Both the position numbers and the translations under genes were made by a program. Positions 23,541 through 35,737 of a stretch of 64,000 nucleotides of DNA are shown here, piece after piece (the first letter of the stretch is position 1; the number at the start of each line of letters is the position of its first letter). Under the pieces are notes generated by a model. The model was not told where the DNA came from and ran no database searches. It was given only the letters and a program-made list of their open reading frames with translations. This DNA is from Okapia johnstoni. Its lineage: Eukaryota > Chordata > Mammalia > Artiodactyla > Giraffidae. Where the stretch lies: assembly GCA_024291935.2 (NCBI GenBank), contig CM044305.1, positions 92,310,397-92,374,396 of the forward strand. Reading direction: 5' to 3'.

Positions 23541-24105
23541 TAGCAGAGTCAGGATCTCTTTATTCTTAATGTCCTTTCCATTGGCTGTTAGAAGGCCTCT
23601 CCTCCCCGGTATAGCGCCCCATTACGTGGAGCATAGCAAAAGCATAGCACCGGGGAGTCGGTGTAGACGTTCACCTTTTTTTACCCTTTGACAATTGCAG
23701 TGCCGGTGCGGACTAAGGCCATAATTCAGTCTCGTTGGGCTGGACCAGTGTTGTGGTAAGGAGCCGGGCCTCGATAACAGTCCTCTCTGTGACTAACAGC
23801 ATAGCTTGACATTCGCTTGTCCTAGCTTTACCAGGCTGGTGCTATCAGTATACAGAGTCCAGTCAGGATTTGAAATTGGCCTGTGTCTCGGAGGTCTGGA
23901 CGGCTAGCATAGACCTCCTCTAAGATTTCCTTAGCAATCGTGGGTTGGGTCCAACCTTCTCACTGTTGGGAGAAGCGTTGCTGGGTTTAAACCCTGGCAA
24001 GGCTCGATACGGAGGTTGGGGTTTTCACATAGCAGTCTCTGGTATTGAATAATCCGGGAATTGGACAGCCATTTGTGGGGATCTCCTCGAAGGAGGGTGT
24101 TGACT

Positions 24106-24354
24106 TCATGTGGGGACCTTCACGAGCAGGTCACCTGGCCGAAAGTTATATTTTGTGGCTTTCACGTTACCAGTAAGGCGACCCGCGGCTACTGCCCGCA
24201 GACAGCTAGGCCAGCCGGTGGCAACATTATCAAGCCGCTTTGAAAGGTAAGCTATCGGCCTGTCCCACGTTCCCAGGGTTTGAGTCAAAACCCCCATGGC
24301 TGTTTTATCCTTCTCAGTCACATATAAGGTGAATGGTTTTGTGAGGTCTGGCAA
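24106..24354 (-). pseudogene. pol reverse-transcriptase connection region remnant
   Basis: Motifs [30 protein letters not shown] and [11 protein letters not shown] mark the segment between the reverse-transcriptase thumb and RNase H of gammaretroviral pol. The polymerase core that should lie upstream was not found, which places the internal deletion just to the right. Confidence 0.85.
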
Positions 24355-24599
24355 TCCCCAAGGCGGTGGCGGAGGTGATTGCTAGTCTTAGCCCCTCAAA
24401 AGCTTTTGTTTTATGTCAGGACATGCTTGCGAGATAAATGCCGAATTGATAACAATCTGGGATGTCCGTAGCTTTCTGGATCTATGGGTGTATAGAGTCT
24501 ATAGGCCCTCAACAAAGTCTCTCGTAAAATTCAGAAGGTGACTCGTTTCCCCTTCTGAACTACTTCAGACTGGTTTTTAGACATGATTCCTCGGCTTTT

Positions 24600-25245
24600 C
24601 GGGCTCCCCTTCTAAGTCCTTGCTGTATAATCGCCGTTTGGTACCTGTCTATACTGAATTTTTCCCTCCTCTGTATTTGTAGAGTCCCAATTAGGTCTGT
24701 CAGTAGTGGGGAAGGGCTTTGCTCTTATCCACCTTTCTGGGTTTAGCAGTGCACTCAGGGATCATCTCCTGTAACCATTTTCTTGCCTCAGTGTTGATTC
24801 CTATATCTCTCTTTCTTGTACTGAAGAGAGAGATGCTTGTAATTGCATTATATCGTCCCAGGTTGGTCTGATGATGTGCGGAAAATAGTCTCCATCAGTC
24901 TTAGTCATGCCCTGGGGTTTCACTGAAGGTAAGAAGGGGAAAGGGTGTGTTTTTTGCCAGTTCAGTATATCGGTTGATGAAAAAGGGTTTTGATAGTATA
25001 ATAGGTTACAGGAGCTGGTGATAACTACCGTCCTCCCCTATCATTGGGGGTTGCTGAACTTCTCATCAGGGGCATCTGCAAGGGTATTCTTCCCTCTGGC
25101 TCTTTGGCAGAACGGAGCCTTTGTTTAATCCCATGGTTCCTCCCCCTTTGTCCGGTCCGGGAGTACTTACCGGGAGTGGAGGGTAGTTTACGAAACGTAG
25201 AGGCATAGCATCCGGGTGTGGTGGTAGGGTCCGGTGGGCTCATTG
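24600..25245 (-). pseudogene. gag remnant
   Basis: Sparse gag traces. At 25,025-25,243 a stretch with EGRIPLQMPL resembles the start of a gammaretroviral capsid region, and at about 24,600-24,800 a purine-rich coding-like segment may be the end of capsid. No continuous frame exists and most of matrix and capsid cannot be traced. Confidence 0.5.
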
Positions 25246-25512
25246 TCCCTCAAGCTGAGGCTGGAGCCTGCCGGATTCCAGTGGGCGGCTCTACAACCTG
25301 TGGAGCTGTTGGGACCGCTGAGGAGTCCGGGAGGCTTGCTGGTCTCTTGAAGGGGTTTCCTCGGTTTGGGCCTCCAGCGGCTGCAGTGATTACTAATTGG
25401 CCGGGGACCTATCATTCCAATATGGCGGTGGGGGAAGTTTCATCTCTTTCAGGGTCGTCCTGTAAATTTCCTCCTTGTCCTTGGTTACCTTTTGGGCCAT
25501 CAACATTTTTCC

Positions 25513-25530
25513 TTCCTGGCCAACGCACCA
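25513..25530 (-). other. primer binding site for tRNA-Gly
   Basis: The plus strand reads TTCCTGGCCAACGCACCA. This equals the 3' end of tRNA-Gly(UCC) including CCA, as I know it, with one mismatch out of 18. It lies two bases inside the 5' LTR, the position expected for a retroviral primer site. Confidence 0.85.
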
Positions 25531-25532
25531 AA

Positions 25533-26064
25533 TCTTATAGCCACGAGTTCCGGGGAAAACAAGCTCACTCAGAAGGACGATGCAGAGTAGTGAAGTGCAG
25601 TTTATTACACCGGCGGGCCCAAGGCAGAGTCTCCTCTTAGCCAAGGACCCCGACCAGCATGTTGTGAAAATCTTTTCTACCCCATGTTATATGTGTCTGA
25701 ACCCAACCACCCCAATTTCCTTGTGACTTACATAAACAAGGGAAAGGTAAATACAATCACAATAACCCCCAGTTCATTCATGTGTTATGTGTTTTCAAAC
25801 AGTCAATAATCAATTAGCTGAGGTTACATTCCAAACAGTCAATAAATCAGTATAGCCTGAGGTTACATTCCAAATAGTAACTAATCAATAAGCCTGAGGT
25901 TACAGATATAAAAATTTATGATCTGTCCAGAGGGGGTCTTATCCTTCTATTGTCATTTCCACAGGCACTAAGCACAGAGTTCAGAGTCCATTGGAGGGGT
26001 GGCCAAACATGATCAGCACGAACAAGCCTAAGATGGAGTCCAGGCTCTATGAATTCCTTCTTCA
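25533..26064 (-). repeat. provirus 5' LTR (right copy)
   Basis: 532 bp. Transcription from it would run leftward into the provirus, away from the SMIM10-like gene. U3 (right part) carries three copies of the roughly 37-bp repeat at 25,796-25,905. Many one- or two-base indels separate it from the other LTR. The inner end reads TC where the other copy has TG. Confidence 0.9.
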
Positions 26065-26275
26065 CTATAAATCACTTACTGTCTCACTAGACTGCCTATA
26101 TCCTCCCTCCCCTATCCCTGGCAAAGTGGGCATGTAAGAATCTCAAATCTCACTGGTCTTTCTGGGTATTTTTTTCTTATGATGCCCATGCTGAAATAAT
26201 ATTAAAAATTAAGAAATGTATATACATTTTCTGTTAATCTGCATGTTATCAGTTTTTTTTTTTATTGACCTATGA

Positions 26276-27450
<1,175 letters not shown>

Positions 27451-29154
27451 GCCCCGTCTCAGCCACGCTCCCTCCAGCTCCTACCAGTGCCCTCCTGGTG
27501 CCACAGAATGCGCTGCTCCAGTCCTGGATAGCCTCCAGCAGCCCCTGTGTCCCAAAGGATTTGGGGAAGTGGGGGTCTCCTTGAGCGGAGGGCAGCTGTC
27601 AGGCTGGGGTGGGTGAGCAGATGGAGAAGAGGCTTGTAGGGTAGGCGACAGCTGGGGAGACAGGGACGTCTCTGGGTGAGGGGGCAACTCTCAAGTCCCC
27701 ATGTTTTCCTTTCAGGAACTGGTGTTATCGAAGGTGAGCCGCCCCTTCTGCAGTCCTGTGGAGAGAGTCAGACCCCTGCCTGGGACACCCCGACCCTAGA
27801 GCTGCCTGGGGAGCACCCGAGAGAAGGGCCTGACCCCCTGAGGAGAGGAAGGGCTTCCAAGCAGAGAGCCCGAGGGGAGGGGTGGCCTGGTGATCCAGTA
27901 CTGGTATGAGGAAGGAAGGATGGAGCTAGAGACACTCTGGGGGACCTCTGTTCTCCCCACCTGCTGGGCTCTGGGAAGGGAGAGATTTGCCCTTGTCACA
28001 TAGATCAGAAGTGGGGGAGCTGAACCTACCTCCGGGCCTGCATTCCCCACCTGCCCCCCAGTCTCTGGGGGACCTGGCACAGTGGGATGGAGGAGGGGAG
28101 CACAGGCTCCCAAGGTACCTAGAGAGAAAGGCCTGTGGTAGGGAAGGTGGGGTGTATGGCAAGTCACAGGGAAGAACCAGGCGACAGTCAGAGCTGGGAT
28201 GGTCACGGGAGAGATGAGTCCCAGAACCCCCTGGGGAGCAAGGTCCTCACACACAGTCAGGCCTCCCCACCCCAACCCAAGCCCCACCCAAGGCTTAACC
28301 AAGGGTTCCTTGGTGTTGAGAGGCACAGCCCTCTCAGTTTGGGTGGGGGGTGTTGGCTGGCTCCTGGGACTGAGTGTAATAGGAAGGAAGGGATACACAT
28401 GGGTCGGGTTGAGCTGAGACCCATGCATGACCCCATGTCTCTGTCCCCAGGCTGCCCCTCCTGCTAGGATCACACAGGAACATCTGCTCTGGACGGGCCT
28501 GCAGTGGTCCTGGCTGTGCTGCTGACTGGTGCACCAGGAGCGGCACTGAGGGGAGCCGGGAGAGGCCCTGGCCCTCACCCCCCATCCCAGATCCACATCT
28601 GCTCCCTCACTGAATGCTCGGGGTCCTGGTCCTCAGTTCCTGGGACTCAGAACCACAGCAGCCTGGTTGCCCCTTGGGACAGAGGGGCTGAGCCTCACAC
28701 CATGTGCCCCCCTCAACTACATGGGTCCCGGCTGAAGATCTCTGCCTGCCTCACCCCGGGGCCTGAGGCTGCACTGGGGCCACCACGTGCCCCCCCCAGA
28801 TTCCCACAGATGGAAGGGTCCTGATGTCTTCCTCCCTTGTGCCAAGTTGCCTGGAAACTCCTGGTCCTGGTGGCCCCTCCTCCATCCCAACTGTGTCCCT
28901 CCAGGACCACTTCCAGGAGGCTGCCAGCCTTCGGACTGCATCCCTGGAGCTCCGGGGACAGCCTCTGAGAGACTGTGACGTGGGGCTGCAGGGGAGGAGA
29001 GGAGCGGAGGACCAGGGGCCTTCATGGGGCTGATGCACAAATGTGTGCGCTTTTCAAGTTCATGTCTCACCCTCTGGGTGACTGGATCCCCAGCTGCAGC
29101 CTCTTCCTGGCCATTTTGAGCGGGCCTGCGGAGGGCACTAGGGAGGGTCTTTAC

Positions 29155-29450
29155 TTAATATGCGCGTGCCTGTGTGTGAATGTGTGTGTGAGTGCGCATG
29201 TTCAGTGCATGTGGGAGTGTGGGGATGTGTGTGCGAGTTTGCATGCACATGCATGAGGGCTTGAGTGTGTGAGTGTATGGGTGTGTGTGGGTGTGTGAGT
29301 GTGGATGAGTCTGTGGGCATGGGTGCAGATGCACAGATGCATGGATGTCTGTGTATGAATGTGTGCGTGTGTGTGTGCGGGTATGAATACACATGTCAGT
29401 GTGCATGTGTGTGAGTGCACTAGTGTGTGAGTGCTTATGCACACATGAGT
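29155..29450. repeat. GT-rich low-complexity tract
   Basis: About 300 bp of irregular TGTG/GAGTG repeats on the plus strand. Histidine- and threonine-rich open frames on the minus strand are products of this repeat. Confidence 0.9.
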
Positions 29451-30002
29451 GGCTGTGCATTGCAGAAGGCGCTGAGCTGTTTAGAGGGTGTGCTCTGGGG
29501 GATGGGCATCCTGTCCTCCCTGGACTCCCAGCTTTGCTGGAGCTGCCTGGGCCCTGGGAGGCCGCTTCCCAAAGTGGAGAAAGTATGTTGGAGAGTCAGG
29601 GGCCCCGGGCTCAGAGACCCATCATCACCTGCAGAGAATCCCCTCTCCCTATGGGGCTCTGACTGGGGCTGTCTGCCCCCAAAGGTATTGGCCGTGGAAG
29701 GGGCAGAGACACGTCCTCAGCACGTGTTCCTGCTACTATTTTTCTTACTGTTTTGATCTTGAGTAGTTGCTGCTTCTGCTTTCCCACTTCTTCCTCATCT
29801 CCTCACTCAGCCTCTGCTGCTCTCTATGCACTTTCTTTATTTGCAGTCTCTTTTTCAGGCAGTGGAGATTCTACGCTATCACCAACTTGAATAAGACAGC
29901 TTTCCCTTTCCTGTGTGTGATGAACTCTGCACCAGTCAGCGCAGTCTGGTCAGAGAAATGTTCTTGTTTCCAGTGTTGTCAAATCTTGTGTCTGTGTAAG
30001 TT

Positions 30003-30008
30003 AATAAA
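30003..30008 (+). terminator. poly(A) signal AATAAA
   Basis: AATAAA followed about 20 bases later by an A run (30,030-30,040). It marks the likely 3' end of the SMIM10-like transcription unit. The A run is genomic. Confidence 0.5.
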
Positions 30009-30159
30009 AAAAATTATTTTAGTTCAATTAAAAAAAAAAACAGAGAGGCCTCTTGTTTCTAGTGTGGTGCCCCCTTGGAGGAGAGGGGCTGTTGGTGAGC
30101 TCACCCCACTCTGGTGGCCAGAAGCTGGGGAACAGGAGCATCCTGAGGGCTATAATTGA

Positions 30160-31155
30160 GTGGAGTCATGGCAGGAAACCAATGAATGTTATACTTCATA
30201 TTAATAGAACAAAGGGGTAATACAGAATCATTCCAAAAGATTTAAAAAATGGATTCAGTGAAATTCAATATCCATTCATGATTTTAAAATCTTTTAACAA
30301 CATTGGAATTGTTAGGAACTCATTCTCCTGGCAAATAGTCTATAAAAATCCTCAGTGCGCATAATATTTAATGGTGAAAGAATGTTCCTAATATTGGGAA
30401 CAATGCATGGTGTCTACTATTGCCATTTCTATTCATCATTGTACTGGAAGCTTGAGCAAATGGAAGAAGCCCCCTACCCTGACAAAATAAATCCATCCTG
30501 ATTGGAAAGGAAAAAATAAGCTTTATTTATTCACAGATCATCCTGTATGGAGAAAATATCAAGTAAAGCACAGACACAAAAAAAGCTACTAGACCCATAG
30601 ACAAATTTAGTAAGGCCAACAGGACACAATGTCAACATCAAAATATCAATTATACTTGTACATACTAGCACCAAAAATTCCAAAAATGAAATTAAGAAAG
30701 CAACTGGATATACAATAGCCTTCAAAAGAATAAAACAGCAGGGATAAATCCCATAAAATATGAATAAGACCTGCAAACTAAAAATTACTAAAAAATTATA
30801 AGACATAGCTGAGAAAATTTAAGCTTAATAAAGATAGTTTATGGATTGGGAGACTCAATATGGCAACCTTCCCCAAGTTTATCTGTAGATTGAGCCCAAT
30901 ATCTATCAAAATCTCAGCTGAATTTCCTGTAGAAATTGGCAAGCTGATCTTAAAATGTATGCGGAATATACATTTATATCACCTTAAACAGCCAAAACAT
31001 TTTCAAAAAGGAAAACAGAATTGAAGAATTTATCATACGTATTTTAGAAGTCATAAAGCCACAGTAATCAAAACAGTATGAATCTTGTACAAAGATAGTC
31101 ATGTAGATCAGTGGAACAGATTGAGAAAGTATGGACAAATCCTTAAATTTATGAT
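30160..31155 (+). repeat. old L1 ORF2 fragment
   Basis: Plus-strand L1 remnants such as acaacattggaattgttagg, aatggtgaaagaatgttcc and ggattgggagactcaatat. Frames are broken. Confidence 0.75.
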
Positions 31156-31159
31156 TAAC

Positions 31160-32225
31160 TGGGTCTTTTATTATGGCAAAATACACATAACAAATCTTGC
31201 CATTTTAACCATTTTAAAGTATAGAATTCAGTAGCATGAAGTACATCCCCAATGTGTAACCATCACCATTATCTAAGTCTAGAACATTTCCATCACCACA
31301 GATGAATGAGAGAGAACACCATGTGCATCAAGTGTCAGCCTTCATTACCTCCCTACCCCATGCCTTGGCAAATACAAATATACTTTCTGTCTCTATGTAT
31401 ATGCTTTTTATGGGTATTTCATACAAATGGAATCATATGATATGTAACCTTTTATGCCTGGCTTCTTTAACTTAGCATACTATTTTGTAGTTCATTCACA
31501 TTATTGTACGTATCATTCACATTATCTGTAGTTCATTCACATTATTATATGTTCCTTTTAATGGCTGAATAATATTCCATTTTGTGGATATATGACATTT
31601 TATTTATCCATTCATATGTTCATGGACATTTGTGTTGTTTCTACCTTTTCGCCATTGTGAATAGGGTTACTATGGACATTCAAGTACAAGTTTTGTTTGA
31701 ACACCTGATTTCAATTTTGGGGGTCCACAACTAAGGGTAGAATTGCTGGATCACATGTTAATTCTATGTTTAACTAATTGAAGAACCCACCAAACTGTTC
31801 TACATAGAGGCTGCACCATTTACAGTCCCACTTAGTAATGTATGATGATTCCACACTCTCTCCAACAGTTGCTATTTTTCTTTTCTAATTTATGGTTATC
31901 CTAGTATGTATGAAGTAGTAATTTTCATTTGCATTTCCCTAAGGCTAATGATGTGAAGTTGGACTTCCTGGTGGCTCAGACAGTAAAGAAGCTGCCTGCA
32001 ATGCAGGAGACCTGGGTTTGATCCCTGGGTTGGGAAGATCCCCTGGAGAAAGTAATGGTTACCCACTCCAGGATTATTGCCTGGAGAATTTCATGGACAG
32101 AGGAGCCTGGTGGGCTACAGCCCCTGGAATTGCACAGAGTTGGACACGACTGAGCAACTGACACTTTCAACTTTCAATGATGTGCAGCATCTGCTCATTT
32201 GTTTGGTAGCCATTTATATGTTTTC
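31160..32225 (-). repeat. old L1 3' end, split by a SINE
   Basis: Inverted L1M-like tail: caaaatacacataacaaatc, ggctgaataatattccattt and gggttactatggacattca. A Bov-tA at 31,956-32,175 interrupts it. Confidence 0.75.
31956..32175 (+). repeat. Bov-tA SINE with 9-bp target duplication
   Basis: Plus-strand Bov-tA flanked by AATGATGTG at 31,947-31,955 and 32,176-32,184. Confidence 0.95.
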
Positions 32226-32660
32226 TTTGCAGAAATATTAGTACTTCGGGATAAATTTGACAAAATTTCTGGAAGACCTGTACACTGAAAATTACAGAAG
32301 GAATTAAATAAGACAAACATTAATAAATTGACTGATATATCATGCTTACAGATTTGAACACTCAATATTGCTGGATGTGAGCTCTAGAAAACTGACCTAT
32401 AGATTCAATGCATTCCCAATGAAGCAACAGTAGGACTTTTAAAATAAATTGACAAAGTGATTCCACCTTTCCATAGAAATACAAAAGGCTAAGGAGAGCC
32501 AAAATTTTTGAAAAAGAACAAAGATGCAGGATTTATACTACTTCATTTCAAAACTTGGTAGAGGACAACAATAATCCAGTGTGATCTTGGTATAAAGATA
32601 GATTTACAGATCAATGGAACAGAACAGAGAGTTCACAATATACTCAAAACTATATGGACT
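32226..32660 (+). repeat. old L1 ORF2 fragment
   Basis: Continues the plus-strand L1 seen at 30,160-31,155 (aaaggctaaggagagcc, ggtagaggacaacaataat, gatcaatggaacagaacaga). Confidence 0.7.
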
Positions 32661-32670
32661 ATTGCCTTTT

Positions 32671-32766
32671 TTAAATTAATTAATTTATTTTAATTGGAGG
32701 CTAATTACTTTATGAGGTGGATGAAACTGGAGCCTATTATACAGAGTGAAGTAAGTCAGAAAGACG
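32671..32766 (-). repeat. 96-bp L1 insertion with 5' inversion
   Basis: The left part is an inverted bovid L1 3' tail with poly(T); the right part, gaggtggatgaaactggagc onward, is L1 ORF2 end in the opposite direction. Exact copies of ATTGCCTTTT flank the pair (32,661-32,670 and 32,767-32,776). Confidence 0.8.
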
Positions 32767-32776
32767 ATTGCCTTTT

Positions 32777-33049
32777 GACTGAGATGTAAATGCAGTACAA
32801 AAGAGAAAAATAACATTTTCAGCAAAATACTGGAAACATTGGAAAAGCACACCTTTAAAAACAAAAAACTCACATAACATACAAAAATTAACTAGATATC
32901 ATGACATACATATGAGACAAAACCAAAATACATGCCACCTGAAAAGTACTGCAGTTCAGTGTCCCACTTTTGGGTGCCTGTTCTTATAATAAAAAGATTC
33001 TATCACCCTGGGAATCACAGTGAAATGGCTAAAGCAGAGGCTCTGCAAC
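32777..33049. other. no gene seen
   Basis: AT-rich, probably old L1 continuing (gaaaaataacattttcagc); nothing else recognised. Confidence 0.35.
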
Positions 33050-33250
33050 CTCACATTGACATCTACTCCCCCTGCTACCTTCCTGTTCCCCAAGACCCCT
33101 CTTCTCTTTCTTCTCTTGCCCTTAACAAAACTAGCTGTGCATGGTGACTGTCCCTGTCACTGAGGGCCTTGGCAACACGACACCCCTAGGGCTTTCTGAT
33201 GTAGTTCAAGGAATCAACCAGCAGAAAGCTCTGCTCCACTAGTATAGAAA
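33050..33250 (-). repeat. inverted copy of the 222-bp monomer
   Basis: Reverse complement of the monomers at 33,454-35,737: gggctttctgatgtagttca, aaggaatcaaccagcagaaa and the pyrimidine-rich acccctcttctctttcttct all match monomer segments read backwards. Confidence 0.8.
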
Positions 33251-33344
33251 TCGGAAGCACATAATCAGTTCACAGGTTCTTATTTGCTCAATATTGTACC
33301 TCATATAACTCGATAACCTAGTGGATCAGCCAATTCTGTAGTCT

Positions 33345-33453
33345 ATGCTTGATTGCTACTCAAAGTGTGGTCCAGGGACCAGCAGCATCAGCATTACCTG
33401 GGAACTTGTGACTCTGAAGCCTCCACCAAAGACCTATTGAATCAGGACTTTCG
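33345..33453 (+). repeat. MER5A-like DNA transposon, truncated
   Basis: Hallmark ctcaaagtgtggtccaggga, ccagcagcatcagcattacc. The right half is missing; the sequence passes directly into a monomer. A second copy is at 34,105-34,275. Confidence 0.75.
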
Positions 33454-33880
33454 TTTTTTGATACGGTCAAGAGAAGAAAGAGAAGATAGCTCTTGGGGCA
33501 CAGGAAGGGAGTGGTGGTGGTGGTGTATGTCAATGTGAGGCTATAGAACCTTGTATAACTCGAAAATATATTTGAGCAGCATCTTCTACAGGTGGATTCC
33601 TTGAACTGCATCAGAAAGATCTGGGGGAGATGTGTTCCCAAAGCCTCAACGACAGGGACAGTCACCTGAGAAGAGCCAGTTTCGATAAGGGCAAGAGCAG
33701 GAAGAGAAGTGAGGTCTTGGGGCACAGCGTAGGAGTGGGAGGAGCGGATGTCAATGTGAGGCTGTAGAGCCTAGTATAACTCGAAAACCTAGTGTAGCAG
33801 CGCCATCTGCTGGTGGATCTCATGAACTACATCAGAAAGCCCTGGGGATGTGTTGGCAACTCATTTTACATCAGTGAACA
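33454..33880 (+). repeat. 222-bp monomer array, first block (2 copies)
   Basis: Two diverged monomers. Each has a purine-rich part (gggcaagag..gaagagaag), gtcttggggcacag, gtcaatgtgaggctgtagag, ataactcgaaaacctagt, a ccatctgctggtgga core, and gaactacatcagaaagcc. The unit is not a family I can name. Confidence 0.85.
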
Positions 33881-34104
33881 CTGACCATGGGGACCTCACA
33901 GGTGGAAGCAGTCCATCTGCCAGTATCAGTCTTTGTTAGTGATCAGCTTGATTCGGAGCTGATCAGATGAGCTCCACAGTCTCAGGACCTTAAAAGGCAA
34001 GGCACTGGCTGAAGCTTGCGAGGGTGTGATGACTAAAGTTCTGCCTCTGACCTTCCATCCACACCAGCAGTGAGATCCACATCCACAGCACCGCTATACT
34101 TCTG

Positions 34105-34275
34105 TAGTGTATGCTTGCTTGCTACTCAAAGTGTGGTCCAGGGACCAGCAGTATTAGCATCACCTGGGAATTTCTGACTCTGAGGCCTCCATCACAGGCC
34201 TATTGAACCAGGACTTGCACTTTCATAATATGCCTGGTGATTCCAGTGCACATTAAAGTTTGAGAATCACTACTC
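34105..34275 (+). repeat. MER5A-like DNA transposon, second copy
   Basis: More complete than the copy at 33,345; ends cattaaagtttgagaatcac. Both copies are preceded by the same ttctgtagt.tatgcttg sequence, so the pair probably arose by local duplication. Confidence 0.8.
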
Positions 34276-34515
34276 CCTGGTAGCTTGAGGGCTGAGAGGT
34301 TAACAAAAGTGAACTGCATTTTAAATGAATTTTAAAAACTCACAATGATGTACAAAAGCCACAGAACTAGGGGGTGGGAGATTCAAGGTTAGCGGCCAGG
34401 TTGCCAGATTTTCAGCTGGGGCATTTCTTCACAATTCTGGTCAGTTGCACCCTGTTCATGCTTTGTTTCTCTGACCAAGCTCCCGTCATATGTCTGCATC
34501 TAAATCTATGACCTG

Positions 34516-34855
34516 GCGGGACTTCCATGGTGGTCCAGTAGTTAAGACTTCACCTTCCAGGTCTTCCCTTGGGGTCCAGTGGTTAAGATTCCACCTGCCA
34601 GTGCAGGGGACAGAGGTTCAACTTCTGTTCCAGGAAGACCCCACATGCCACGGGGGAACTAAGCCAGGGCGCCACAACTATTGAAGCCATCACACCCTAG
34701 GGCCTGTGCTAGGAAACAAGAGAAGTCACAGCAATGAGAAGCTCATGAAATTGAACCAAGAGAAGCCCTGGATCGCTGCAACTAGATAAAAGCCCGCTGA
34801 AGCAAGGATGACCCATCACAGTCAAATAAATACATAAATAAAAAATTAACAGGAA
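34516..34855 (+). repeat. CHR-2-type tRNA-Glu SINE with doubled head
   Basis: The tRNA-like head appears twice (ggtggtccagtagttaagac, then ggggtccagtggttaagatt), followed by the body and an aaataaatacataaat tail. Confidence 0.8.
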
Positions 34856-34889
34856 CCTATTAACTGATTATGTGCTTCTGATCTCTATG

Positions 34890-35737
34890 CTAATGGAGAA
34901 GAGCCATCTGCTGGTAGATTCCTTGAATTACATCAGAAATCCCTTGGAGTGTTGTGTTGCTAAGGTCTTCAGACACAGAGATAGTCACCCTTGCACAATT
35001 TTGATATGGACAACAGAAGAAAGGGAAGAGAGGTCTTGAGGCACAGGAAGGGAGTGGGAGTACATATCATTGTGAGACTGCGGAGCCAAGTAGAACTCAA
35101 AGAGCTAGTGAATCAGTGCCTTCTGATGGTGTATTCCTTGAACTACATCTGAAAGCCATGGAGGCTTTGTGTCAACAAGGCTGTCAACAAGGCTTGTTGT
35201 CAACAAGGCTGTTGTTGTATCAACAAGGCTTTCAGAGACAGGGAGAGTCAATCCTGCACAGTCACTTTTGATAAGGGCAAGAGAAGAAAGAAAAGACAGG
35301 TCTTAGGGCACAGGAAGGAAGTGGGAGAGTAAATGTCAATGTGAGTCTGTAGAGCCACATAGAACTCAGAAAATGTAGTGGAGCAGCACCATCTGCTAGT
35401 GGATTCATTGAACTAAATCAGAAAAGCCTGCAGGTATTGTGTTGCCAAGGCCTTCAGTCACAGGGACAGTTCCTCCCACACACCCAGTTTTCAGAAGAGC
35501 AAGAGAAGAAAGAGAAGAGAGGTCTTGGGGTACAGGAAGAAAGTAGGGGGAGCAGATGTCAATGTGAAACTGTAGATCCTTATATAACTGGAAAACCTAG
35601 CGGTGCAGTGCCATCTGCATGTGGAATTCTTGAAGGACATCATAAAGCCTTGTGGGTGTTGCGTGTCCATGACCTTCAGGTAAAGGAACAGTCATCCAGC
35701 ACAGTTTTGATATGGGCAAGATAAGAAAGAGAAGGGG
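34890..35737 (+). repeat. 222-bp monomer array, second block (about 4 copies)
   Basis: One partial and three full monomers plus a 27-bp start of another, which runs directly into the L1 5' end. The second unit (35,006-35,266) holds an internal tgtcaacaaggct expansion. Confidence 0.85.

Larger units (their letters stand above)
20185..26064 (-). mobile_element. gammaretrovirus-like endogenous provirus, internally deleted
   Basis: A 5.9-kb provirus on the minus strand. Two LTRs in the same orientation (20,185-20,665 and 25,533-26,064) enclose a primer site, remnants of gag, pol and env in that order, and a polypurine tract. A 4-bp duplication CTAT flanks it (20,181-20,184 and 26,065-26,068). 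It is shorter than a complete element of this class (about 8-9 kb). No reverse-transcriptase catalytic core (YxDD) is seen, so gag-pol has lost an estimated 2-3 kb. The remaining frames carry stops and shifts, so it cannot make particles. The env type and tRNA-Gly primer suggest a class I lineage; I do not assign a named family. Confidence 0.9.

Noticed and set aside
27796..28596. 266-codon open frame on the minus strand
   Set aside because: GC-rich DNA downstream of the SMIM10-like gene has open frames on both strands. The product is low-complexity (P, S, G rich) with no domain and no splice or start context.
29138..29460. Histidine/threonine-rich open frames on the minus strand
   Set aside because: Translation of a GT-rich simple repeat.
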